The notes under the pieces: model-generated
Seen by the model: the letters and a program-made list of their open reading frames with translations, nothing else
Told to the model about the DNA's origin: nothing
Database searches by the model: none
NCBI GenBank assembly: GCA_003105285.1
Contig: PQAN01000117.1
Location: 1 to 22,082 of the forward strand
Direction of reading: 5' to 3'
DNA length: 22,082 nt
Origin: Methylocystaceae bacterium
GTDB taxonomy: Bacteria; Pseudomonadota; Alphaproteobacteria; Rhizobiales; Beijerinckiaceae
In this document: positions 1 through 7,900 of the stretch, in pieces
How positions within the stretch are numbered: position 1 is the first letter of the stretch
How the letters are laid out: every line of letters starts with the position of its first letter
Made by a program: the position numbers and the translations under genes

Positions 1-221
1 CGGTGCGCAGCGTCGGCGTCATGGGCGACGGGCGCACCTACGATTACGTCGTGGCCCTGCGCGCGGTGACGTCCACCGACGGCATGACGGCGGATTTCTA
101 CCCCTTCGACATGAGCTTCCTGGGCCGCGCCGCGACCCGCATCATCAACGAGGTGCGCGGCGTCAACCGTGTCGTCTACGACGTGACCAGCAAGCCGCCG
201 GGGACGATCGAGTGGGAATGA
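1..221 (+). CDS. guaA: GMP synthase (glutamine-hydrolysing), C-terminal end, partial
   Basis: This is the last ~72 codons of GuaA, the enzyme that aminates XMP to GMP with glutamine in purine synthesis. The reading frame is open from the left edge and ends with TGA at 219-221. The residues match the conserved GuaA C-terminal dimerisation domain, including RSVGVMGDGRTYDYVVALRA, ATRIINEV and the terminal KPPGTIEWE. The gene is housekeeping DNA at the boundary of the island: an integrase lies about 320 bases downstream in the same orientation, and guaA 3' ends are known insertion targets for tyrosine recombinases. The ending appears intact, as expected if the element regenerates the gene on insertion. 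Confidence 0.95.
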   Translation, partial: VRSVGVMGDGRTYDYVVALRAVTSTDGMTADFYPFDMSFLGRAATRIINEVRGVNRVVYDVTSKPPGTIEWE

Positions 222-223
222 AA

Positions 224-263
224 TGATGTGGTTCGCGGCGTTTCGCGAACTATCGCAACATCA
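224..263 (+). terminator. Stem-loop just after guaA stop
   Basis: A perfect 7-bp stem, GTTCGCG (231-237) and CGCGAAC (244-250), has a six-base loop. It is extended outwards by TGATGT (224-229) pairing with ACATCA (258-263), with an internal bulge. It starts three bases after the guaA stop. It could be the guaA terminator or part of the attachment site; there is no clean U tract directly after it. Confidence 0.45.
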
Positions 264-336
264 TCATAACTAGCTGAAATAAAACAAAAAGTCAAGTGTT
301 CACTATCGGAGCCTATCGCGTTGAAGCGGTGGGCTC

Positions 337-610
337 TGACGGTGTGCGCGACGGTATGCGTTTTTCGCCGTCAGGCGGATTTTTGCCATACCGTCAGGCC
401 GAAAACGGAAGCAGCCCACGGAAAACAAATTTAGTACGCTGTTTTATAACGATTATTCGCGTTGATTGACGGTATCGGATTTGACGGTAAAATTGGGGCT
501 CGAAAAGGCGCTTTCGATCGTCAACGAGGCCGTCCACATGCTCACCGACATGGCCATCAAGAGGATGAAACCAAAAGATAAATTGTACAAGGTGGCCGAC
601 CGTGACGGTA
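337..610 (+). repeat. Cluster of TGACGGTA octamers, candidate integrase arm sites
   Basis: The octamer TGACGGTA occurs four times exactly: 389-396 (minus orientation), 467-474, 482-489 and 603-610 (plus). Near copies lie at 337-344 (TGACGGTG) and 368-373 (TGACGG on the minus strand). Two of the copies give the inverted repeat ACGGTATG (351-358) / CATACCGT (387-394), which encloses a small CGCC/GGCG hairpin. Repeated short motifs between an attachment site and a tyrosine-recombinase gene are the usual form of arm-type binding sites for integrase or excisionase. That function is inferred here. Confidence 0.5.
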
Positions 611-1793
611 TGTATGTTTCCGTCGCCACGACAGGCCAAATCACCTTCCGGTACGACTACCGTCTGAACGGTCGCCGGGAGACGCTGACGATCGGCCGCT
701 ATGGCGCTGATGGCTTCACGCTCGCCGAAGCCCGCGAGTGCTGCATCGCCGCTCGCAGGCAGGTGGCGGAGGGGCTTCCCCCGCGCACGAGAAACAGCGA
801 GACAAACGGCGCAAGGCCATGGAGCGCAGCTTCAGTGCGGTGAGCGCCTTATGGATCAAGGAAGCGCGGATGGCGGAAAGCACCCGCTCCATGCGCAAGG
901 CGATCCTCGATCGCGACATTCTCCCCGCCTGGAAAAATCGCCTTCTGACCGAGGTGACACCGGACGATCTGCGACAGCTCTGCGCCAAGGTGAAAGAGCG
1001 CGGCGCGCCGGCGACCGCCATCCACGCCCGCGACATCGTCAAACAGATCTTCGCCTTCGCCATCCTACATGGCGAAAAGGTGCCGAACCCGGCCGACGAG
1101 GTGGGGCCGGCCTCGATCGCCACCTTCCAGCCGAAGGACCGCGCGCTGTCGCCGGCCGAGATCAAGATCATGCTGCAGCAGATCGAGCACGTGCCGACGC
1201 TGCCGACCATACGTCTCGGCCTGCGCCTGATCCTGCTCACCATGGTGCGCAAGAGCGAGCTGCAGGACGCGGTCTGGGACGAGGTCGATTTCGAGAATGC
1301 CGTCTGGACGATTCCGAAGGAGCGCATGAAGCGATCGAAGGCGCACAACGTCTACCTCTCGCAACAGTCGCTCGACATCCTGATCGCGCTCAAGACCTGC
1401 GCCGGCAACTCGCGTTATCTGCTGCCGTCCCGCTACGACGCCGACGCCCCCATGTCGCGGGCGACCTTCAATCGCGTGACCTCAGCCGTTGTGGCGCGGG
1501 CGAAGAAGGAGGGGCTGCCGCTGGAGCCGTTCACGGTCCACGATCTGCGCCGGACGGGCTCGACGCTGTTGAACGAGATGGGCTTCAATAGCGACTGGAT
1601 CGAGAAGTGCCTCGCTCACGAGGACGGGCGCTCGTCGCGCGGCGTCTATAACAAGGCAGAGTACGAACCGCAGCGCCGCCACATGCTCCAGGAATGGGCC
1701 GACATGATCGACGCCTGGGTGAACGGAGTGAAGCGCGTGCCGACGCTGTTGCCGCCGTCGATGGCGGCTATGGGCGGTCGGGTGGAAGGCTGA
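538..1793 (+). pseudogene. P4-type tyrosine recombinase/integrase, frameshifted
   Basis: The gene encodes a site-specific tyrosine recombinase that would insert and excise the island at guaA. The start is placed at ATG 538, because MLTDMAIKRMKPKDK followed by a glycine/aspartate turn is the usual beginning of the DUF4102 arm-binding domain in P4 integrases; a TTG at 466 would add an atypical leader. The DUF4102 half is in frame 1 to about 775. The core-binding and catalytic domains continue in frame 3 to TGA at 1791-1793. Catalytic features are present: the box I arginine in LTMVRKSEL, HDLRR, and the later H and Y in LAHEDG and VYNKAEY. Adding one G to the G run at 771-774 would restore one ORF of about 418 residues reading VAEGASPAHEK. 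The defect could be a real inactivating deletion, a sequencing error, or less likely a programmed shift. Confidence 0.88.
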
Positions 1794-2012
1794 CTGTGAG
1801 CAGTCGCGCTCCATGCATGAGCCATACTGCTAGGCGGTATTCAATTTTGGATCGGCAGAGAGTGCGAGGGGCAGTGGAGAATCGGGCAAAGTTCGAAGCG
1901 CCCGGCTGTTTGGCGTTTCCTCCGCTAGACTGTTACGTCAGGGAGGGGGCCGGAAGCGGATTGACCACTTCGGAGCGACTGCAGAGAAAGATCGGACGGT
2001 CCGCGTCCCCAA

Positions 2013-3398
2013 TCAAGAGCGCCTGCCTTCTGCCGTGAAGAAGCCAGGGTTGAACGCCGAAAAGTCGCGCAGCTGAGGCACAGCTCGAACGTACGCGAGG
2101 TCGACCAAGTTCATATCGACCATCCTGTGCAGGGTGCCACCGTGAAGGAGGCGCAACACCTCAGCGAGCACGAGCGTCGCAGCAACCGCACCCACGAACG
2201 GAGCACCGACCGCCTTGCCTGCCAACAAGGTCACGCCGCAACGGTCGAGGGAGCCCTCGTCGAGCATCTTGCGATAGGCCGCCGCATCGACCGCTGTTTG
2301 GCTGCCTTCATCTTCGTCTTTCCATAGCGTGTTCGCCGACATTTCGCCGGGTAGCGTGTGAATCAGAAGGCTGCGGAAATCTTGATGTCCGCGACCCAGT
2401 CCGGCTTCGACCACGAAGTCGAAACCGACCTGGTCAAGCGCGCGTCGTCCTACGGCATTGTCGAGGCCACACAACGCGATCGACGGTTCATTGTGGTGAC
2501 GGCGGCAGGTTTCATCGAACAGTCGCTCGGTGATGGCGGTGGCGAATCCTCGCCGTTCCGCCCATTTGGCGGTAACGCGCGTCTTCTTTTCGCCAAGCAT
2601 CGTGCGGTCCGAGAGGATCGAGGTGCTTTCGGTCGAGGGGGTGATCACATCGACGTCCTGGAGGAGCAATTCGACTTTCGCGTCGGCCGAGTATGGCAAA
2701 AGCCCGAGTCCCCAGAGATAGGCCTGGCCGAGATGTCCGAGGCCGATGAGCCAGAGGCGAGATGGAAGATAGGCGAGCTCCGGCGTGCTCGCGTCGCACG
2801 ACATCCAGTCGGTCGACCGCGACAGGTTCCAGAGATTGAGTCCGGCGGTTCGCTTTCCGGCGAAGGGACTGTCGCCCGAAAGATGGAGGAATGCTTCGTT
2901 GATCGCCAATGCGGCGGCGAGCATTGGCGCCAAAGCCATCGGGCCGATCTCGCTGCGATCGGGACCTTCAGCGTGACCGGGCACGATCCCGCCGCGCCAG
3001 CCATCGAATACCGCCCTGATCGAGAAGCCATCTGACTTTTGCTTGGCCAGACCGCCGATCGCGATAAGCGGGATGCCCGCGGTCGCTGCCCCTGGCGTGC
3101 CGCCTGCGGCCGCGACGGCGTGTCGGAGCGTCGGGCCGGGGGACACCGGAACGTTCAGCGGCACATCAAGGTCGCCCTCGACGGTTACGCCGCCGAGAAA
3201 GACGCGCCGGCCGAGCTCCACTGCGGTCAGCAGCGCGGTCTGATGATGACGATCGATCGCCTCGTCCGGTCCTATGGACAAGGCGATCCGGTAGCCGCGC
3301 AGCAGAGCCTCGGCCTCTTGGCGGCTTGCGACCGTGCCATTGTCCATGGCTCGCTTGGCGAGCCGATGCATCTCGTCGGCAAGGGTAAAAGTGATCAT
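2013..3398 (-). CDS. bilD: E1-like ubiquitin-activating enzyme of a Bil system (ThiF fold)
   Basis: The predicted 461-residue protein has a C-terminal ThiF/E1 adenylation domain, which would adenylate the C-terminus of the ubiquitin-like partner and take it up as a thioester. Visible features are the Rossmann nucleotide loop LIGLGHLG (217-224), the acidic QDVDVI strand end (248-250), ALCGLDNAVGRR (308-319, the conserved D-N and R of E1s), and a candidate catalytic cysteine C387 in DRCG. The N-terminal ~200 residues form an additional domain I do not recognise. ATG 3398 is chosen over an upstream TTG because GAGG lies six bases before it. It is the last gene of the operon, eight bases after the JAB gene, and converges on the integrase. 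The four-gene context points to BilD rather than to thiamine or molybdopterin synthesis. Confidence 0.88.
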   Translation of the reverse strand: MITFTLADEMHRLAKRAMDNGTVASRQEAEALLRGYRIALSIGPDEAIDRHHQTALLTAVELGRRVFLGGVTVEGDLDVPLNVPVSPGPTLRHAVAAAGGTPGAATAGIPLIAIGGLAKQKSDGFSIRAVFDGWRGGIVPGHAEGPDRSEIGPMALAPMLAAALAINEAFLHLSGDSPFAGKRTAGLNLWNLSRSTDWMSCDASTPELAYLPSRLWLIGLGHLGQAYLWGLGLLPYSADAKVELLLQDVDVITPSTESTSILSDRTMLGEKKTRVTAKWAERRGFATAITERLFDETCRRHHNEPSIALCGLDNAVGRRALDQVGFDFVVEAGLGRGHQDFRSLLIHTLPGEMSANTLWKDEDEGSQTAVDAAAYRKMLDEGSLDRCGVTLLAGKAVGAPFVGAVAATLVLAEVLRLLHGGTLHRMVDMNLVDLAYVRAVPQLRDFSAFNPGFFTAEGRRS

Positions 3399-3406
3399 CG
3401 CAATCC

Positions 3407-3928
3407 TCAAAATCCAATGTTGAAGAATTGGCGACGTTGAACACGCGGCACAGTGTGCCAGGCGCCGCCGCCGAGGTAGCGGTAGATGCCGATGTCGTTG
3501 TGCTGGATCGGCTTGCGCGCGAAGCGCGGGAGGATCAGCGCGATATGCCCGGCCTGCGATACCATGGGATAGGCGCGATCGGAGTTACTCTGCCCGGAAT
3601 CGCCGGGATGGACATGCACGTCGGCGACAACGGTCAGACCGCGCTCCCGGCACATCGCCCACAGCCGCCCGAAATACTTGCCGTCGAAGCGGACGATGCC
3701 GGTATCGAGACTGTGCGGGTCGAGATCGTCATACAGGACGAAATCGCTGATCCGCGCGGCGCCGTTCGCGTCGGCATAGCCGAGCAGGAAGGCGCCGCTT
3801 TCACGGCTTTCGTCCCGCCCACGCTCGCGCAGTCGCGCGGTCAACCGCCTCCACAGAAGCCAGGAGCATGACAGCTCACGCTGCGGCGCGAGCAGCCGGT
3901 TGATAATCGCCGCAATTGAGAAGTTCAT
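3407..3928 (-). CDS. bilC: JAB/JAMM deubiquitinase-like metallopeptidase of a Bil system
   Basis: The 173-residue protein carries a complete JAMM zinc motif: E43 (in SRESGAFLLG), H105-V-H107-P and S114-x2-D117, with the family spacing HxHP...SxxD. JAMM proteins in bacterial ubiquitin-like operons cut the C-terminal tail from the ubiquitin-like protein and/or remove it from targets. ATG 3928 has GGAG seven bases upstream; a TTG two codons earlier is also possible. The first 53 bases overlap the end of the E2 gene in another frame, so translation is probably coupled. The E1 gene follows after eight bases. In the Bil system (BilABCD) this position is occupied by BilC. Confidence 0.88.
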   Translation of the reverse strand: MNFSIAAIINRLLAPQRELSCSWLLWRRLTARLRERGRDESRESGAFLLGYADANGAARISDFVLYDDLDPHSLDTGIVRFDGKYFGRLWAMCRERGLTVVADVHVHPGDSGQSNSDRAYPMVSQAGHIALILPRFARKPIQHNDIGIYRYLGGGAWHTVPRVQRRQFFNIGF

Positions 3929-4364
3929 GCACAATCTCCAGATACTGTGTAATGCCGCGGTCGGGACGCCAGATCATCGTGGGTGTTTCGGTGCGCCAGT
4001 TGTCGTGTCCCTCCCGGCTGACGCGGTCGCATGGCAGATACAGCGCGGTGCCTTCCTTCCAATCGGGCCGAAATACCGCGCCGACACGACCGCCTTTGCC
4101 GCGCGGCCATCGGTCGAAAGGCAGCGGCACGTTGCTCTGCGCGTCCCAGGGGCGTGCCGTCGGTGCGAGTGCGGGATAGCCGCTGCAATCGAACCTCAGG
4201 ACGTACTCCTGATCATCGATGGCCGAGACGCCGAGTAGCACGATCGGCCAGGTGATCGAGATCAACCGGAAGCGGCCTTCCGATTGTGCGAGCCGAAACG
4301 CCGGTCGGGCGAGATCGGCTCGCAGAGCCCGTTCGTCGGGCCCTGCCGATGCCGCGATGCTCAT
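3876..4364 (-). CDS. bilB: E2-like ubiquitin-conjugating protein of a Bil system
   Basis: The predicted 162-residue protein would be the E2 that receives the ubiquitin-like protein from the E1 and transfers it to a target. Sequence identity to eukaryotic E2s is not visible by eye. The order of features fits the UBC fold: strands around 32-58, a SGYPALAP segment (61-68) in the place of the E2 YPxxPP turn, and a candidate catalytic cysteine C112 in LYLPCDRVSREGHDNW. The start ATG at 4364 overlaps the stop of the upstream ubiquitin-like gene as ATGA; a longer open frame exists but would run through that gene. The assignment rests strongly on its place between a ubiquitin-like gene and JAB and E1 genes. 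Confidence 0.8.
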   Translation of the reverse strand: MSIAASAGPDERALRADLARPAFRLAQSEGRFRLISITWPIVLLGVSAIDDQEYVLRFDCSGYPALAPTARPWDAQSNVPLPFDRWPRGKGGRVGAVFRPDWKEGTALYLPCDRVSREGHDNWRTETPTMIWRPDRGITQYLEIVHELLNCGDYQPAARAAA

Positions 4365-4864
4365 GCGACAGCCCAGCCGTTCACCTTCGGCGTGGTGACG
4401 AGGTCGAACTCGACCTTGCACTTCGGGCAGGATGCAAGCGTGCCGATATGCGTGCCCGGATCGGGCTGATCGGTCGTGCCGGCAATCTGCAGGTGGTGGT
4501 GGCTCGCTTCCTCTTCGGTCATGCCGAACTTGTGGACCGTCACCCAGTGCTTGACGCGGGCGACCGTCGTACCCGGCGCGAACTCCTGGCGCACCGTCTT
4601 GTCCTTGAAATGGACGATGACCTCGATCGTGCGGCAACGATGCACGTGCGCCTTAATCCCGGCGCGGCCGGCCTTGTCGCGAAGCTTCGCCTCGCCATCG
4701 ATCGGCTCGTCCTCATCTTCGAGGAACAGGACGATCTCGCCCGCGATGGCATGTTTCCCGGCGATTGCCGCCTGCAACACGGCGAACGTGGCTTCGGCGT
4801 CGAATTCCAGATGCTCGAGCGCGCCGACGCCCTCGCCCTGATAGTAGATGTCGATGATCTTCAT
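4361..4864 (-). CDS. bilA: Tandem ubiquitin-like protein of a Bil system (ISG15-like, two beta-grasp domains)
   Basis: This 167-residue protein appears to be two beta-grasp domains in tandem, roughly 1-77 (MKIIDIYYQG to KAHVHR) and 79-155 (IEVIVHFKDK to KVEFDLV). The second has the ubiquitin-like pattern of a strand, a T/V turn, a helix (TVARVKHWV) and a further strand. Two domains in one chain is the layout of eukaryotic ISG15 and bacterial BilA. A CPKC pair (C146, C149) sits near the end of domain 2. The tail ends NGWAVA, so Gly163 followed by four residues could be exposed by the JAB peptidase. ATG 4864 is preferred because AAAGGG lies in the 12 codons upstream, which would otherwise be coding. 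First gene of the operon, with a shared promoter-like element at 4927-4957. Confidence 0.85.
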   Translation of the reverse strand: MKIIDIYYQGEGVGALEHLEFDAEATFAVLQAAIAGKHAIAGEIVLFLEDEDEPIDGEAKLRDKAGRAGIKAHVHRCRTIEVIVHFKDKTVRQEFAPGTTVARVKHWVTVHKFGMTEEEASHHHLQIAGTTDQPDPGTHIGTLASCPKCKVEFDLVTTPKVNGWAVA

Positions 4865-4926
4865 GTCCCAACCCTTTCGTTTGCGAGAGGGTTGGCCCAA
4901 TTGCCGTTCCTGTCGCTTCTGCCGGG

Positions 4927-4957
4927 CTAATTCCGGCTCACGGGTAAAACCGGAACC
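4927..4957 (-). promoter_or_regulatory. Shared bipartite element upstream of bilA
   Basis: On the minus strand this reads GGTTCCGG, 13 bases, CCGGAATTAG. The same two blocks with the same spacing occur at 9908-9938 before the sigma-like gene. The downstream edge is 63 bases from the bilA start (64 in the other case). The blocks also form an inverted repeat, TTCCGG/CCGGAA. It may be a promoter read by the encoded sigma-like protein (GGTTCC as -35, GGAATTAG as -10) or a repressor operator. It starts 19 bases after the helicase stop codon. Confidence 0.7.
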
Positions 4958-4975
4958 GGGTTGGGGAAAAAGAAT

Positions 4976-7900
4976 CTATGCGATGGCGAGAGGACCTTCC
5001 GGTGCCGACGCGCATATAAAGAAGTGGGGGCAGCGTGGGCAGCGAAAGGCATCGGGATCGGGAGGGAAATGCTTTCCAGCAATACCTGCGAGGATCTCTT
5101 CGACCTTCGTGTCGTTATTGCCAGCTTTCGTCGCCTTCGGCGGCGGCACGTCTTCGACACCGCTATCGCTCGGATGCACGGCCTCGACAATGGCCCGAGC
5201 GCCAAAATGCTGCGTGGCCGCGCGCTGATAAAGTGAATACTCCAGCTTTCCGAACTCGGTCTTGCCCCGCTTGCCGGTACGCACTTTGCGCACGACGATC
5301 ACACCATCGTGCCGCTCCGCGATTTCGTCGGGGATCACCATCACCTTGCCATTGCGATAATTGATGGCGAGCGGCGACGCTTCTCTGAAGCGACGACCAG
5401 CCCCGGCCTTGATCAGGCCGGCAACGATGCTGCTGGCCAGCTTGTGATAGTCGACAACATATGGGCTGTCGTGCGGAGCTTTGTCTTTCCAGATTGCGTC
5501 AAACGCTTCTTGTGCGGCGTTCAGATCGGGCGGTGCATTGACGCGCTCTTCCGCCAGCCAGTCGATGAACTCGTAGATGCAGGCGTGCGTGCGCTCGAAC
5601 GGCGTGGTGCGCCTTGCCGTGCCGATGCCCAGGACATGCGTATAGAAGAAGCGAAGCGGGCAGCTCTCGTAAGCTGACACGTGTCGGTGCGTGCGCTCCC
5701 ACTCATCCGCGATGGTGATCTCTATACGCCGTGGAGGACGGGGCGGCAGATAGATCGTAGACGGGGACGCGATTGACCGCAGACTGCCGGCGATCCGCGC
5801 CAGATAATCGGACGGATTACGCGTCGCGCCGTTCGGCTGCTGCCGATAGCTGTAGAGGTGCAAATAGGTTCGCGCCCGCGACATCGCCACGAAGAACAGA
5901 CATTCCTGCTCCTGCTTATGGGCACGCTCGGCCTCTTGCGAGACGGTGCCGACCGCACCTTCGATCATGCCCTCCGGTACGGGGCACGACAGGCCACGGT
6001 AGCTTGCGGGAATGCCTGTCTTTACGAAGCCGGGAATGTGAACCGTTTCGAATTCAAGACCTTTGCTGCCATGGACGGTCATAAGCCGGACAGCGTTCAT
6101 CTGCAAAGCTGCGTCGGGCACCTGCCGCAAATCCCGTTCCTCCGCCAGCAGAACGAGGTTGCGGACACGATCGAGCAGCGTTTGCACGGGTGAACCCGTC
6201 GCCACAGGGCTCTGATCCCGCAGGAAGTTGAGCAACTGCCAGACGGCGATGGCCCGCATGCGGTCGCCGATGCATGTGCCGGACGCCATCCGGCGCACCA
6301 GATCGGTGCGATCGAGGAGGAAGGTTGTCGCCATGTCCCAGGGCGAAGCCGAGGCCTTCACGCCCTTCAGGTCGTTCGCGAGTCTGGTGACGCCTTGCAC
6401 GCCGGCAGGCGACAGGTCGGCAACCGACGGCAGTTCATCCAGGCGGAGGATGGCTGGCTTATTCCCACCTTGCAGATGGACGAGCAGCCGTTTCACATCC
6501 TGCGCCGGGATCGCATAGCGCTCCATGCCGGCGATGCGCACGAGGCCTGCACCGAACCGGTCGGCTGCGAGGCTGAGGACGCTGAGCACATCCCGCACTT
6601 CCTCGCGCTCGAACAGGCTGCCGAGATGGAGAACGGGAATGCCGCGGTCTTCGAGTGCCTGCGCAATCTCGTTCAGTCTGTCGTTCGTGCGGCAAAGGAT
6701 AGCCTGATCACGAAGGGTGATACCGCCCGTCTCCAATTCCCGGACACTCGCGGCGATGCCGGCAGCCTCCTCGGCCGGATCAAGGAGCGTGCGGAGCTCA
6801 GGTTTCGCCTCGCCTGGGCCGCGCTCGGCCTTGAGTGGCAGATTTGCGAGCTCCGGCGGCAACGGCATGCCGGCAGAAAAGCCGCTGAATGTATCCAATA
6901 CCTTCTGCGTCGACCGGTAGCTCAAGCTCAGCTGACCGAGTTTCGCACCGGGAAAGTCGGTGCCGAACGATGCCATGTTGGCGGACGACGCCCCCCGGAA
7001 GCGATAGATGGACTGGCGAGCGTCGCCGACGGCCCAGAGGTTTTCGCCAACACCAGCGACCGCCTTCACCAGCCGGACGCTGGCGCGATTAACGTCCTGG
7101 TATTCGTCGACGAGCAAATGCCTGTGACGCAGACGCACCGCATTGCGCACTGCCTCGTCCCGCTCGATGAGCAAGGCCGGCAGCATGATAAGATCGCCGA
7201 AATCGACCGCACCACGGCTGCGCTTTGCATCTTCGTAAAGCTCGTAGACGGATGCGATCTCCAGGCATTTCGCGGCGAGATCGACGGCCTTCTCATCCGA
7301 TGGATCAGCGCTTTTCGCCATGGCTTCAGCGAGGCGCCGGTATTCGGGAGGCGTTACGACTTCGTCCTTGGCGCGCGAGATGGCTTGCAGAATCTCGCGC
7401 AACACGACGACCGGGTCCCACAGATTGCGATAGTGGCTGAGTGGCAGGGTTGGAAGGATCTGCTCCAGTACCGAGATTGCATCGCTGCGATCGAAGAGCG
7501 TGGGGTCTGGCGGCAGTTCGAGCTTTTCGTGAAACCGCCTGACGAGATCGAGGCCGAAACCGTGGAAAGTGCCGACCCACATCTGGGCTGCATCCTGCCC
7601 GATGGCCTTGGACAGGCGTTCCGACAGTTCGCCGGCTGTGCGGTTTGAGAAGGTCAGCACAAGCATGGAGGGTGGATCAACATGGTCCTGGATCAGCGTT
7701 TCGATCCGTCGGACAAGCGTTCGCGTTTTGCTCGTCCCAGGCCCCGCCCGCAGCAAGTAGGGCTTATCGCGATGTCGGGCTGCATCCTCTTGGGCTGGGT
7801 CCTCTGTGAAAATCGGCTTTGGCTTGCTGGCGGACGGCTCGATCTTCGGCAGGAGCAGAGCATCTAGGATTTGCTGCCGCACGAGCGGCACCGGCAAGCC

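Noticed and set aside
701..1591. 296-codon plus-strand frame overlapping the integrase
   Set aside because: It is the third frame of the integrase region, arginine/alanine-rich and without integrase motifs.
2013..3398. ThiF/MoeB for thiamine or molybdopterin synthesis
   Set aside because: The long N-terminal extension and the neighbouring ubiquitin-like, E2-like and JAB genes fit a conjugation operon; no thi or moa gene is nearby.
6395..7648. 417-codon open frame on the plus strand
   Set aside because: It lies fully opposite the UvrD helicase motifs, has no recognisable family, and is a by-product of GC-rich codon use on the other strand.
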